From Pyrocephalus nanus (lineage: Eukaryota > Chordata > Aves > Passeriformes > Tyrannidae), in the NCBI GenBank assembly GCA_038380795.1, contig CM076259.1:27696977-27760976 (forward strand): a stretch of DNA of 64,000 bases. Direction: 5' to 3'. The notes beneath the pieces are model-generated. The model worked only from the letters and a program-made list of their open reading frames with translations. It searched no databases and was not told the DNA's origin. Below are positions 8,961-21,590 of the stretch, piece after piece. Numbering within the stretch: the stretch's first letter is position 1; the number at the start of each line of letters is the position of its first letter. Both the position numbers and the translations under genes were made by a program.

Positions 8961-11528
8961 ATGTCGGAAAAACGCGTCGAGGAGGCACCGGCGGAGCTGA
9001 GCGCTAAGGTGAGGACCACCCCCCACCCCCATCATCCTTCCCGCCGGACCCGCTCCCGACGGGAAGGGAAGGGAATAGGATTGGGGGGGAGTGGGGGGGG
9101 GGGCGCCGCGAGGTGCCCGGACGGCGGGGGGCGCGCGCGGTCCCTCGCGCGCCGCCCGGCCAATGGGGGGGCGGGGGCGGGGCGGGGGGCGCGAGGGGGA
9201 CCTCGCGCCCCCCGCCCCGCCCCCGCCCCCCCATTGGCCGGGCGGTGCGAGCGCGCGCCGGGCTCGGCGTGTGGGGGGGGGGAGGCGGGAAAGGGGGGGC
9301 GGGGGGAAACGGTGTCAGGGCCTTGGAGGGGGGGAAAGTTGTGTGGACACAAAGCGCGGGGAATGGAGAGAGAGAGAGGTCCGGAAACGCCTCGATCCTA
9401 CGAACACGGGGTGGGGTTTTTTTTTGTTGTTGTTGTGTTTTTTAATTAATAATAATAATAATAAAAAAGTCGTTAAAGCTCTTCCGTGCCGCTTCTGGTT
9501 TCCACACGCGTGCGGCGGCTAAAAGTAGCTCTGACGCGCGTTCGCTGCTTTTTTTTTTTTTTTTTTTTTCCTTTGTCGAGGCGGGCGGATTTAACGCCTA
9601 ATATGTCTCCTCTCCCGTTATTCCGCCTCTCCTCCGAGCCCTCTTTGTTTCGGCATCCCCGTCTGTTGTTGCCGCTGACCGCTGGAATATTGATGGGTTG
9701 GTTGTGTTTTTTCGTTTGTTTTGATTTATTTATTCCCTTCGTTTCACATATAGGAAAGGAAAGAAAAGAAGGAAAAACTCGAGGAAAAAGCAGTCCACAA
9801 AGAAAAGAAAAAGGAGATAGTAGAGGTGAGACCCTTCTGAGGGAGAGACTTAAGAGCTCTCGGGGAGGGTTTTATGCTCGATGTGGGTAATGAATACGAA
9901 GGGAATACAGGAGATTAAGGCAGAGGGCAGGCCAAGGGAGCCTCCTGAGGGAGAGGAGTAAAGGGAGAGCGAGCTGTCAGATAATTGTGGAGAATGAGCC
10001 TTGAAGGATTTAGTGTAGTCAGTGCAGCCTATTGTGAAGAGAAAAGATCAAAGAAGGGAATGGAGTTAAGAACGAGTAGGAAAAGGTGGCAGGGGAGACG
10101 TGGTCCTGTACCCACTTAATTATCCTGAGGTACCTAAGTGTGAGCTGGAGAAGGTGGGGGGCACAACAGTGAGGGAATGCACAGATTGGCGAAGGTCAGA
10201 ATGGATCTGGAAGCAGATGTACCATGAGCACAGGCTAAGTCATTAGCCTGTAACCAGAGAGATGTTCTGGTTGGTGGGATGGTATGGCAGCAGCTTGTTG
10301 GCATGTAAGCTCATGGGAGACAAGGAGGTTCCTGTTGTCAGGGAGGGACTGGAAGGATTTGTTTTGTGAAAGAAGGCTGGTTGGGAGGAGTGTTCAGGAG
10401 GAGTGGTGGGAATAATGTTTTTGGAGTAACAATGCACTCGCACATCTGAGACTGGAGTCTGAAGGGGCTGGAGCTCTGGAAATTGTTGTTGCACTTGCAG
10501 CAAAGAGCACGTGGAAATGTCATCCTGGTGCCAGTATCTGCTCTGACCAATTTGTTTAATTCAGGATGAGGAAAATGGAGCTGACGAGGACGATGAAGAA
10601 AATCCTGATGATGTAGATGAAGAAGAAGGTGGTGATGAAGATGAAGGTGGGAATAATTGGTATAAGGAAAATTGGAGGAATCAGGCTGTGGGGGAATACA
10701 GGATCATGGAGGGAAATTCCTTTTCTAAGCCTTCTGACTGTGAGATTACATTCCCTTAAATGCTATTCCAGTTAACCCATGATTTTCTCTCTTGCTTGTG
10801 CTTAGAAGGAGATGAGAATGGGCAAGAGCAGGATGGTCACGCAGAGAAACGATCTGCAGAGGAGGAAGAGGTGAGGAGTAGCATGAGAGTAATGGTGGGG
10901 GGAAGGAACTAGGTTATTTGCTGCATGCTGATCAAATCCATGTGGATGCTGCTGCTGAGCATCTCAAATTGGCCTCAGGTCTCATTGCTTCAGCAGCAGA
11001 TGGGTAAACAAATCTGATGTGGCAAGGGGATAATAAACCCTTGTCAACTTGTTGGATACAGGTCCTTCCACCAGCAGTCACAGTGCTGGGTGAGTGAGAG
11101 TCAAGGTGCTTGAGGCTGTGCTTGGCCATGACCACTCACGTCTTCTGGGCTTCAGGCCAGGAGATGGACTTGTAAGGGCGGATCTTGGGGTCTTTCTGAA
11201 GTGGCGTGAGCCTGGGCTTCTTAAACCTCCCAAAAGGAACAGCGTGGGTGTCCCTCCGAACGGACGGAGCTGTCCATCTATTAACTGTGAGCACCAACAG
11301 AACAGCTGTGTCAGGCACTCAAGGGTGCTTTAGAGGGGAGTGGATTTAGTGTGGGCCAAACAAGAGATTTCCATATGGAGGAAAGAGCAGCAGTTAAGAA
11401 TTTTGTGGAGAAATTATGGGCCTTGGTGTGGTGATTGTTTGAAGATAACTCCTTTTTCCTCTCTGTGTCTGATGTAGGATGAAGTGGATCCAAAGAGACA
11501 GAAGACAGAAAATGGCTCTTCGGCTTGA
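8961..11528 (+). CDS. PTMS: Parathymosin (five coding exons, 105 aa)
   Basis: Exons are 8961-9008, 9754-9825, 10565-10646, 10806-10870 and 11478-11528, all bounded by GT/AG and in phase. The protein is small, highly acidic and intrinsically disordered. Its N-terminus is MSEKRVEEAPAELSAK, followed by a Lys/Glu-rich segment from exon 2, an Asp/Glu-rich core in exons 3 and 4, and the C-terminal PKRQKTENGSSA with the family's bipartite-type nuclear signal. Human parathymosin has 102 aa with the same organisation. The family is related to prothymosin alpha and binds linker histone H1, affecting chromatin compaction. The start codon is in exon 1 inside the CpG island, downstream of a TATA box. MLF2 lies upstream in divergent orientation, as in mammals. 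Confidence 0.97.
9152..9245. repeat. Perfect inverted repeat (45-bp arms, 4-bp spacer) in PTMS intron 1
   Basis: The left arm 9152-9196 and right arm 9201-9245 are exact reverse complements, separated by GGGA. Each arm carries a CCAAT box (CGGCCAATGG on the left, CCATTGGCCG on the right) beside long G or C runs with Sp1-type GC boxes. The flanks (GCGCGC-rich) continue the symmetry imperfectly. Such a palindrome could extrude as a hairpin or cruciform. Confidence 0.9.
9444..9464. repeat. Short AAT/TAA microsatellite in PTMS intron 1
   Basis: A run of TAA units follows a T-rich tract. A longer poly-T run lies at about 9549-9571 in the same intron. Confidence 0.7.
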
Positions 11529-12430
11529 GCCCTCCCCTCCCATCTCCCCTGTTCCGTCCATCTCCTCCTCCATTCCAGCCTGTGCTTGCACTGCCCCATA
11601 GCCTCTGGCTTCACATAATCTCAGATGAGGAAACATTAGAAATGCTCTCAAACAGGGAAGACAGCAGTTCCCTTGTCACCCAAAGACCTAGCCCATCCAT
11701 GACATTCCCCAGCTGAAATTATCCTAGTCTCCCACATCCCTTCACCTGCGCCCCACTTACCAGTGATCCTCTTCCCTCAAGCATCTCATGGTTCCCTGGG
11801 GCTCTGCACATAACCTCGCCAGGCCCCTCACACGGCAAAGCACCTCCCCTCCCTCCCCTTTTCACCTGCCCGCCTGTTTTTGTCACTGGTGTGAGATTCT
11901 TGAGAGCTCCTGCTCCCCAGCCCTGCTCTCAGACCTCCTCCCTGAGCCAGGAGGCTGCAGGCAGAGACCTCATGGTGCGTTTCCCAGTCCCAGGCCTCTT
12001 CTCATCCGCTTTCCCGCTGAACCCCGAGAGACAAAGAATATTACAAGCAAATAATGGTTCTATTAAGCGACACATGGAGACAGAATTTAAGCTTTTCTTT
12101 TTTTTTTTTTTTTTCCAAGTTTACATGACAGCAAGCTGGCCCTCGTGAATTTTTCGGAACATAAGGGTTGCTTTTCTATATGAATTTCATTGAGCTGCAT
12201 ATTTTTTTAATTTGGCGGCTTTTTTAAAACAAATCAAGAGAGAAACAATTGGGGACCAAACTTTGATTTCCATCTTTTCCCTTCAGATTTTCTTGTGACC
12301 ATTTTTTGTAAATTTAAGGCAATATAGCCACAGCGTTTTCTACGGCACAGACATCACGAGGGTGATAGATATAAATATATATATTGTTTTCAACAAGCAC
12401 TGTAAATAAAAGCGTTTAAAAATATTTCAA
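11529..12430 (+). other. PTMS: PTMS 3' UTR
   Basis: The region runs from the PTMS stop codon to just past the AATAAA at 12405-12410, giving a 3' UTR of about 0.9 kb. It starts C-rich and becomes AT-rich, with a T-run near 12096-12113 and ATATAT near 12371. The length is inferred from the polyadenylation signal. Confidence 0.75.
12405..12410 (+). terminator. PTMS: PTMS polyadenylation signal AATAAA
   Basis: This is the canonical hexamer at the end of the AT-rich 3' UTR. Cleavage is expected some 15-25 bases downstream, in front of the TGT-rich sequence at about 12435. Confidence 0.8.
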
Positions 12431-12439
12431 ACTGCTCGT

Positions 12440-15400
12440 GTGCATGGCCATGTCTTTACATCCTGATGGGTTCAGTGGGAATTGGCTTGTGGGAAGAGGA
12501 GGGTGGTTTGCCCAGCAGTAGGTAGAGGGGAGAGCTCAAAGTTGATCAAAGGGCATGTTTTGGTTATTTGAAGGGCCCCTTGGGCAGGGTGTTTGGGTCC
12601 TGCTCTCTGCCTCGTGCTGCAGTGAGGGCATGGCACAAACACCGGACAAAGCTCCAGGGCTGTCCTGGAGCTCTGGAAACTACTGTTGGGCCTCAGCACT
12701 GGGCAGAAGAGGGTTGGAAAGGAAACTCAGGCTGCAGCTGCTGGACATGGCCCAGTGTTGCTCTCACCGTATGCTGCCCTATGGCCTCCTGCCCTGGCTG
12801 GCTTCAGGAATGACTCACGCGGCATCAGTCACAGAGACCAGGGAGCATTTTAAGAGGCAAGAGCTTCAGTTCTTTGTTCCACCAGCTGCCTGGGGGAGAG
12901 CTGTCAAGCAGTTGTCTTTTTATCTTTTTTTCAGCTTTAAAGCTGCTGTTCTGTGTTTCTTCCTTTTTAAACTCGTACTTTGGCAATCACGCAACGAGCC
13001 ACCGGGGGCTGTAAATAATACCAACTTTTGTCCGAGCGTCAGTGGCTTTGTGGTTGTCCGACTGCAGCAACGGATCAGATGCTGGAAGTGCAAACAGTTT
13101 CTTGTCTCCAGAGGGGCAAAGCATCCACTGTCATTTTCTCTAAATGCCCAGGTTGCACTGCAGGGTGCAGAGGAACACGGCTGCTGCCAAGCTCCTGCCC
13201 ACCCATGAATGTCTCCAGGGGCGCGTGTCTGCCGGGTGGGATCTTACTGCACTGCCTGGTGTGGGTGCACCGCTCCCCTGGCACCCATTTTTGGTGGAGA
13301 CTCCCTTGGCAGCTGGAGTCTCAGCCAGCCTGGGTGCCTTCCCCTGTGAACCGTGGGTTTCAAAAGCAGGTTGCTGCTGCCTGGGAGTGACTTGCTATGC
13401 CCCTCCCTGCTCTCTCCTGCCTTGGGCGCTGTGATCAATGGGCTGCTTCAACCTGCATGTACCTCGTAGCCACGCTGTCGCAATTTTTGGCTTTCTGCTA
13501 TTGCTCCATTTTAAAAAATTATGGTTTCTAGCCTCTGTTCAAAATACTTTAACACTGGGGCAAATCCTCAGTACCACCCCAAACTTTCTGCTCAGCAGTA
13601 ACCTTTTACTGTTCAGTACTGAAGATAAAATATCAGCGGATGAGATATAATCTCTACAGAAGCAGATTACAATTTTCATGCTTCTTTCCCGCTCCTGCAG
13701 CAGAGCCTGGCTATGGATAGTGAAGAATGTACTTGCCAGTGAGAAGTTGTGGAGGCATAACTCCATCTCTGCTTCCTGTGTGGATACAACACCCGTACCA
13801 CTGGTTCTATCAAGGCAGTCATTCAGAAGGAAGTGGGGCAGCAGCTGAATGTTAGGCCAGCACTAGCAGTGTGAGCAACCAACCTTCTTTTCTTCTGAGG
13901 GAAACACTGCAGGATGGAGGGAAGTGACAAAAGGGCTGCCAGACAGCTTCTCCGTGTCTCTATGGGCCCCTTGATTCCACAGCTTCTTCCATCTTACTCA
14001 GTTTTATTGAACACCTTTGTTATTGTCTACGGAAATTTGGAAGATATAGATACAGATACAGAAATAGTTAGAAACAAAACTACTATGGGATTTTTTTCAT
14101 CTCGATGACCTGCAGGACATCTTCTCTGAGTCAAGATGAGGGCTACAGGTAACACAGTAGGAAATCACACGGTTTCTTCCCTTCCTGTAGACCTGCAAAG
14201 ATCCATGCTGTATCCGGTGGTATTTTGGATGACAGAGTGAGCACAGCAAGCAGCTGCATACATTTCAAAAAAAAGTTGAGATTGCAGGGTTTTGCAGTGC
14301 ACTGCATCTCAGGCCTGCCTGTGTGCTTGATTTGTGTCCGAATCTGCAGGTGCTTTTCATCTTTCAGCCTGATTCTTGTTCCACAGTGAGATCAATCGTG
14401 TCGTGCTGGTGTCATCAAAGTAAGAACAAAGGCCATCTTCACCAGTGATTCCTCAGAAGTGATGATACACCATTTCAGGCCTTATTTGCCTTTCTGGGTT
14501 CTGTGCTAATTCTCTGCTCATTTCATTTAATTCCTGTGGCCATCTGTTAACTTCATCAGCTGGGGGCAGAACTCCCTCAGCTATCCCTTCCATGCTTATG
14601 ATGGCACCTGCTCCAAGCTTACAGCAGCTCTGGTCCTGCCAGCTGGGCGGCACTGGAGAATTCCATCTTTCTCCTCCTCCTCTGGACTTGCTTCCTTTGA
14701 GAGAGTTGAGTGGAGGTGTTACAGTCGTGCCCCTGCAGGCTCTGCTAGACTTCCCTCTGGACTGACCATTTCTGCTTTCTATGGCCCTTTTGTATGATTT
14801 AGAAAGGCAAATGCTGACACCAGTGCTGGGAGCAGGTAAAGCCACCTGCTGAGTATTATCTGGGTCTCTGTCCTGGCATGGATTGAGAGAGTGATCCCTC
14901 ACTCCTTGGCAGAGATCACTGGATGCATGGGACCTGGACCCACTGGGGTGATGAGAAAACTCCATGAAGGCTGTGGCCATGAAAGGTGGTGCCAAACCCA
15001 CCGGGACAGGTTGCAGATGAACAACAAAGCTGTTGTGTTGGGTGAAAACCAGTTGACACTTCTGGTTAAGCAGAGCAATCTGACATAGCTTTGTAAACAG
15101 CTCTGTTGTGACTAAGGGGATTCAGCTAGAAATCTCCAGATGTCCCTATCCACCTCTGAATTTTTGTGATACATGAAGAAATGGGGGCCTGCCATGGAAA
15201 ATGTGAGCTGAGCCTGAAGATATTTTGAACTGCTGAGCCCAGAAATTAATGCTCTTTGTATCTTCTAGCTGTCACCTCCTCATTTCCCCTTAGGCAAATA
15301 ATCCCTTCCACTCAACCTCTTTGGTCTTTTACACCACTTTCAAGCCAGTAGATAACACAAGACTGGCATAATCAAAACCATCACACAGGCAGAGTCGTGA

Positions 15401-15860
15401 ACCCTCCTTCAGACCTGGAAAAAGTGAACCCTCCAGCCACTGCTGGTCTGGGAGGAAAACCATTCTTGCTTCAGGAAAGTCCATAATCACCTTCTTGGGC
15501 TAGCTTTAAAAAAAAAGTGAAGATCAGTTATCTCTCCCACATCCACACTGCTTCCTCTGGGATCAAGGTCTTCTTTAGTCCCTCTGGTTTGGAGACACAT
15601 TGCTCAGCCGCTTCCCATTTGCCATATGGGAAACTGAAACAACTTGCCTTCCCAGATTCTTAAGAAGCCCGTGTACTGTTCCCTCCCACCTCTCTGCCTT
15701 ATTTCAAGAGTGGAGTCAAAGATACACTCATGGCTGATCCAGTCTGTGTGTTTTCACAGGGAAGAAGTCTGTGTTTACATGTGTGGGCTCAGACTTGGGA
15801 CATATTGCAGATGGACAGGATGGGAGTGCTGCGTATCATCAGTGGATGAGTTTGGGCTTT
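12440..15860. other. Intergenic between PTMS and LAG3, no gene seen
   Basis: There are only short ORFs with no domain and no phase-consistent exon chain. A segment at about 15390-15500 resembles one at about 20515-20640 on the same strand, suggesting two copies of an old dispersed repeat. Confidence 0.4.
15390..15500. repeat. Old dispersed repeat, copy 1
   Basis: The stretch shares order and wording with 20515-20640: a CTCCTTCA(A/G) start, CTGGAA, CCCTC and a distal GGAAAGTCC. I cannot name the family; an old LTR is possible. Similarity was judged by eye only. Confidence 0.3.
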
Positions 15861-15864
15861 CTTT

Positions 15865-16990
15865 TGATTGTGGGTTTACCCTGGCTGGACCCCAGACATC
15901 CACCAAAGCTGCTCTAATGCTCTCCTTCTCAGCAGGATATAGGAAATAAAACATCAGGACAGAAAATATAACAAAAGGCTCATGGGTCAAGGTAGGACAG
16001 GGAGAGATCATTCACCAGTTACTGTCACAGGCAAAACAGACTTAACTTGGGGGAAAATTAATTTAATTTATTACTAATCAGATCAAAGTAGGTTGATGAG
16101 AAAACAAAACCAAATCTTAAAACACCTTCCTTCCACCTCTCCCTTCTCCCTGGGCTCAATTTTGCTTCTGATTTCCCCTACCTACTCCCCTCTGGCAGTG
16201 CAGGGAGTTGCAGTCAGTTTATCACTAGTTGTCTCCGCTGCTCCTTCCTCCTCAGAGTGAGGACTCCTCACACTCTTCACCTGCTCCAGCGTGGGGTCCT
16301 ACCCATGGGAAACAGTCCTCCACAAACTTCTCCAATGTGAGTCAGTCCCACAGCTTGCAGTTCTTTATTAACTGCTCCAGTGTGAGGTCCCTCCACAGGG
16401 TGCACTTCTTCAGGAACAGACTGCTCTAGTGTGAGTCCCCTGTGGGGTCACCAATCCCACCAGCAAACCTGCTCCAGCATGGGCTCCTCTCTCCATGGAT
16501 CCACAGGTCCTGCCAGGAGATCCAGCATGAGCTTCCCACGGTGTCACAGCCTCCTTCAGGCATCCCACTGTGGGGTCCTCCACAGGCTGCAGGTGGATCT
16601 CTGCTCCACCATGGACCTTCTTGGATTGCAGAGGGGACAGCCTGCCTCACCAGGGTCTTCCCCACGGGCTGCAGGGGAATCTTTGATGCCTGGAGCACCC
16701 CTTCCCCCTCCTTTTGCACTGACCTTGGTGTCTGCAGGGCTGTTTCTCTCACATACTCTCTTTCACTCCTCTTTCTCACTGCAATTACCTTCTCCCTCTC
16801 CCCCTGTACTGTGATATCCCAGGGGCTCTACCACCATCACTGACGGGCTCAGCCTTGGCTAGGGGTGGGTCTGTCTTTGAGCCATCTGGCACTGGCTTTA
16901 TCAGACATGGGGAAAGCTTCTAGCAGCTTTCACAGAAACCAGCCCTGTAGCCCCTCCATGACTAACAGCTTGCCACACAAACCCAGTACT
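15865..16990 (-). mobile_element. ERVL-like solo LTR (minus orientation)
   Basis: This LTR of about 1.1 kb is of a family widespread in birds. On the plus strand it begins with a degenerate TGTGGGTTTACCCTGG end, followed by the R-region signature (GGCTCATGGGTCAAGG, GGGAGAGATCATTCACCAG, CAGGCAAAACAGACT, then a TTAATTTAATTTATTACTA block). It continues through several copies of a CTCCAGYRTGGGGTCC-type module and ends near ACACAAACCCAGTACT. No internal retroviral coding region is attached, so it is a solo LTR. The ends are eroded and I see no clean target-site duplication. Confidence 0.85.
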
Positions 16991-19900
16991 ATTTCCTGGT
17001 CAGCTTTTATGGGTTTATCAAAACACGAGCAGTCACAGGGGTGAGGAGAGACCTGAGGTGTTAGTATTCGAGGGTTTCAGCCACACAAGATGGTTTAAAG
17101 GCCCAGTGTGGTGCCATCCAGTACGGCTTTGCTCTTGTGGGAGGCATTTTCTATCAGACACAGAAGATGATGCTTTCCTGTCTCAGGCTGTTCAGGAAGC
17201 CTGAGTCCCAGCTGAAAGTATCTATGCACTGCACTAGTTACTCAGCTGAGCCTCACAGAATTGGGATATTAGACCAGGCAAGCTTCACCTTGTCAGGTGT
17301 GTCTGTGAAGACAGGCTATGGCAGGTGGCTCAAGTGACTGGCTGCAAGTCAGCCATTAGAGAGGTCAGAAGAGCAAATTATCCATGTGTGTGCTGTGGGT
17401 GACATCTGACTAATGCCACTTGTCACCAGGGGGCTGTAGGAGCCGCACGTTCTACAGACCTCTGTGGTGTATTTTGAACCATTCTCTACTGTGTATCTTC
17501 AACACTTCATATCAAAAAGTCCAGTTCAGCTTTTCCAATGTCCTATCTGGGTTCAAGATGTTTTATTCTCGGTTTAGTCACTTAAAATATGAAGTGGTGT
17601 TATGTCAGCAAGATGCTTGACCACATATCCTGCAATGAAGAATCTTATCCCTAAGTCCAAAATGTTACTGGGACTTCCTGCATTCAAGATGGAAGATCCT
17701 GAAGTCAGTGAAGGCCGTAAGATGTAGCAAAAATAGTCAATTTCCAGAGCCCTGTGATGATCTGTCTGCCAAGACTTCTCTGGCAGCTTCAGTAGAGTCA
17801 TGTCTTAGACTTTCCCAGGTCTTACAGCAACTTGTGTATCATTTTAGGATGCATTTATTAGGTTGTATAATTTGTAATGAAAATTTTCAAAGCCCCTTAC
17901 TTGAAGCATCCTTCAGCAGCTTTTCTGTTGTTGCATATACAAATGACTTGATAAAAAGGTCTTTGCTGGGCAGCACTTCTCAGGATGAACTCAGGTAGCA
18001 CTCTATTAGGCTTGTCCATAAGCACACCAGAAATCCCATCTGAGAAGTTGTAGCTGGTTGATGCTTTCTTATGGGAAGGACAGTTTCTTAAATGGTTCTT
18101 ATAAATTTTTCCTGTGTCAAATTCAGTCTATAAAGCAGCTGAAGCTGTTGTATATGGCTCCAAAAAACCTCCTGAGTTTCCAGGACAGCAGCATGGTAAA
18201 TATGAACCCAGATTTCAGCTGGGAGTTTGCTGTTTTTTTCACAAGGTAAATTTCACAGAAGATTCAGTAGGGATGTTTGGGAAACCAACCTTGTAATTCA
18301 AATGAGTCAGGAGGTTTTGCTCATAAGCAAAGAAAATGCAGATTGCTTCAGGGTCTGTGAATCCCTTTCCATAGCTGTAGAAATAAGCATTCTTGTAGAG
18401 CACTGCCAACAGTGTGCCATGTTGTAGTTTCTCGCTGGGAGAGGATCCTGTTCCACCTCAGTTTCTCTATGCTTGAAAGGGTTCAAAGATTAAATCCTGG
18501 TTTAAGGTCTACCATCTGTAGCAGTGTCCCTATAGGTGTTCCCAGTGTTCCCCAGTGCTGCTTTTGCTTTTATTTCCAAGTGTGAAAAGCTGACAGATCA
18601 CTCACTTATGAGTGAACCCACACTGCAGATAAAAAGGAAGACTGGTGTTATGGAATTGAGATGCAGAGTGACACCTGTAGTGTCCCAAACGCTATACAGC
18701 AGAACATCTTAGTGCTGTACATGTTATCATCACTGAGGACTCTGACAGGGACCTCCAGGAGGACCAAGTCCTTCTCCCTTAACTTGGGACACAAAGTCTC
18801 TTCTTCCAAGACCTGCTTGTGCTGAAAAAGAGCACCACCCTGAGACAACAGGCAGCACAGCCAAACATAGCTCAGACTGATACCTCTCAGTGTGGAGGGT
18901 GCACCTTTTGTTGCTTTTCTTGATCTTCTCAAACGGATTTATTACTGGGAGAGACATCGCTGGAGTCCTTTAAGCATAACTTTCTTTCCTCAAGGGCCCC
19001 CTGGTGGCACCAAACCTGGCGTGTCTGTAAATACTTAACCGAAGAATTGAGAGAAGCTTCATCTGAGTGTCTCTGCGCCCAAAATGCCAGGCACAGGGCG
19101 TGCTGTGAGCTGTCTCTCTGAGTGGAGGAATCGGGAATGGCTCTGATCACACCGCTGGTGAACCTGTAGAACTGAGAAGTCTGTGTGTGCTCAGTCACAA
19201 TCGGATTTGTCCTGGCTGCATGTCCACAGGTCTATTTGAACCCACAAGGGTGCCTCTCTATCCTGCAGGAGACATGGTCCTTTGCCTAAAGAGTCCAAGG
19301 CAAGTCTAAGGGACCTCCACTAGAAAGACACATATACATTTTGGACCCTTTCCAAGTAGCATTCCCTCCCTTATTGGATCCCCTGGGTAGAGCCTTGGAG
19401 TGTGTCTGCCCTTGGGAAGTAGGAGCCCGTTTTTCTCACAGTCTACAAATCCAGTTGGTTATGAAGAACCTGTGCTGGACACCCAGCAGCAAAGTAGGCT
19501 CCTGAGATCACTGCAACTTTCTGGAGAGCCTGTTTTAGAGTTGTCAGTCGCAGAATTGTCTTGGGGAAACAAACTTCTGGGTTTAGCTGAAAGGTCCACA
19601 AGTCCCCAGACAATCCCAGCAATTGTTCCCAGTATCAGTGTTGCACTGCATTGTACTTCAGGACACTGCTTGGACAGTCCACTTGTCCTAGAGCTATTTA
19701 CAGATATCAGCCACATATTGAGTGTAATTTTACATGACAGCAACATAATTTTAAAAGTTTTCTGTCCTTTCCACCCTTAGTACAGTTTCTCATCCACTCA
19801 GCTGTGCTCAGGCAGCTACCTGTAGGAACCTGCCATAGAAGTAATTTTAGTTGTTCCCTATTCTAATCCCACACTCAAATTTTCTTCTCTTCCTCCTTTA

Positions 19901-20510
19901 ATTCCAAAATTTTACATTGGTCTGTCTTAGAACCCTATGAAGAGCCATATTTCAGTAATTGTTCAGGGGGTAGTTAGTATCGAGCCAGGGACTGTCATTC
20001 CCAATGGCATTGAAACGGGAAGAAAAACTTGGAAGAATCTCTTGGATCAGTTTACTCATGAGAGCAGCTATAAGGTGGAATCTCACCTTCAAGCACCTGG
20101 GAAAGTTTCCAAGTTATCTTCTGACCCTTCAACAAGCACGCCCCTTCACTTTGAGGATGTCTCTGTTTTTCATATCCACCCCAAACATTTGTTTTTCATA
20201 GACCAGGAAATGCTGTTACTCTTGGCTTGGTTAATTTTTTTTTTTCCTTTTGAATAACTACTCTTGAGTATGACTGTAGCCTCTTTTTCCATTATTAAAG
20301 CTTCTGAACTTTACCTTGGCTCATGACTGGACCCTATTGCCCATATTTCCTCCTCTGCACAAGCTCATCTGGTCTTACGGTTCAAACAGGGGGCATACAG
20401 ACCCCTTGGGTTTACCAGTCTTTCAAAGTGACTTTTATTTTGACTTAATAAGCAACACACAGAAGAGAATTATAGTAATTAAAAAAACCCAAACAAACAA
20501 GAAAAAAACA
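16991..20510. other. Intergenic, no gene seen
   Basis: Short ORFs only, with no conserved domain or splice-linked exons. Parts may be old decayed repeat sequence, but no family could be named. Confidence 0.35.
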
Positions 20511-20514
20511 GAAA

Positions 20515-20640
20515 CCCCTCTATCTCCTTCAAGTCTGGAACAAATGAGCCCTCTAAGCACCTGTATCTAGGGAAAAAACAGCCAGTCCCTGCCAAACTCA
20601 GGGGAAAGTCCCCACACCCACATGCCATCACCACTTCAGT
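20515..20640. repeat. Old dispersed repeat, copy 2
   Basis: This resembles 15390-15500 by eye (CTCCTTCAAGTCTGGAAC, GAGCCCTC, GGGGAAAGTCC). It is followed by T-rich and polypyrimidine sequence. Family unknown. Confidence 0.3.
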
Positions 20641-21329
20641 TCATTTAAGTCCAGGAGCTTTTTCCTTCCTTTTCCCTGTGGGTTATGTGCCTCAGCTCAG
20701 CAGTTTTCCACCACTGTTTTCCTCCAGTGGAGTTTTCTTGCAGAACAAGACCAGCTGGCTTTTATTTTTGTGTCTTAAAAAGGGCCCACATGAACTCTTA
20801 GGGAAGCCCTCCAGTCAGGGCCGTGAGTAAGGGAAAAGCCTGGAGAAATATGAATAGATCGTGTTTTATTCGCATGGTGGTGATCATCTGGCTTGGCTCC
20901 CTCATTCCTGCAGAGTGTCATATCCTAGGGCTGAGCAAGAGGGTGCCATGAACGATTTTTCACCCCAACAGTCTGCAGGTGGTGAAGAGGCCACCACAAG
21001 AGTTCCTCCCGTGTCAGGGCCTTGCTGTGAAAAACATGTACCTCATTTTCAGCCAGATTTTTGGTTTTAATTTTGAGCCTCTGGTCATCCTTATGTTCCT
21101 CTGCTGGGGCAGAGGAGGAGAACCTACCTCTATTTCACATTTCTTCTCATGGGAAGAAAATATCAAAGATGGATTGTAAGAGCATAAAAATGGTCGTACC
21201 AATGGTCTCTGTCTGGTGCTCTGCTATGGCAAATACCAGATCCCTAAGAAAAGGCACTGAGAATCAAGGCATCACGTAGAAGCTTCCTGCAAGCAGGAGT
21301 CAAGGACATCCTGAGCTGGCAGCCATACC

Positions 21330-21590
21330 AGCTCATCATGTTCAAAAGCCAGTGAGGAACTGATCCTCCACAAATTACCTAATCTGTATTTGAACTCATT
21401 TATACTCCTGCTCTCCATAACATCCTAACATCCTGTAACAATAATTACACTGTCTTAGTGACAGGCAAAATAAATTTCCTCTTGTTTGCAGTAAAATTGC
21501 TGCCTGAGCTCACCACTGTTTCCTTCAGATGAGGTAAAAGAGATCAAGCACCTCAAGTTTATTCATTTCAAAGCAAGATCTTCAGGCTCC
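21330..21590 (-). repeat. Probable ancient CR1 fragment
   Basis: The segment with ATTTGAACTCATTTATACTCC, CTGTAACAATAATTACACTG, AATTTCCTCTTGTTTGCAGT and GCTGCCTGAG resembles the antisense strand of an old CR1 3' region. Divergence is high, so the call is tentative. Confidence 0.35.

Larger units (their letters stand above)
7690..9390 (+). promoter_or_regulatory. PTMS: PTMS CpG island and promoter region
   Basis: This is a very CpG-dense 1.7-kb block that spans the PTMS promoter, 5' UTR, first coding exon and the start of intron 1. Visible elements include CCAAT boxes near 8015 and 8059, a CArG box at 8088-8097, GGGC repeats near 8330-8350, a TCCC run near 8876-8900, and a TATAAAT box at 8747. 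The long ORFs on both strands here are by-products of GC richness and stop-codon scarcity, not genes. Confidence 0.8.

Noticed and set aside
8094..9449. Long plus-strand ORF (451 codons) and overlapping ORFs on both strands in the PTMS CpG island
   Set aside because: GC-driven lack of stop codons. Composition is Arg/Pro/Gly-rich without any domain, and the ORF runs across the PTMS exon 1 donor and the palindrome in the wrong frame.
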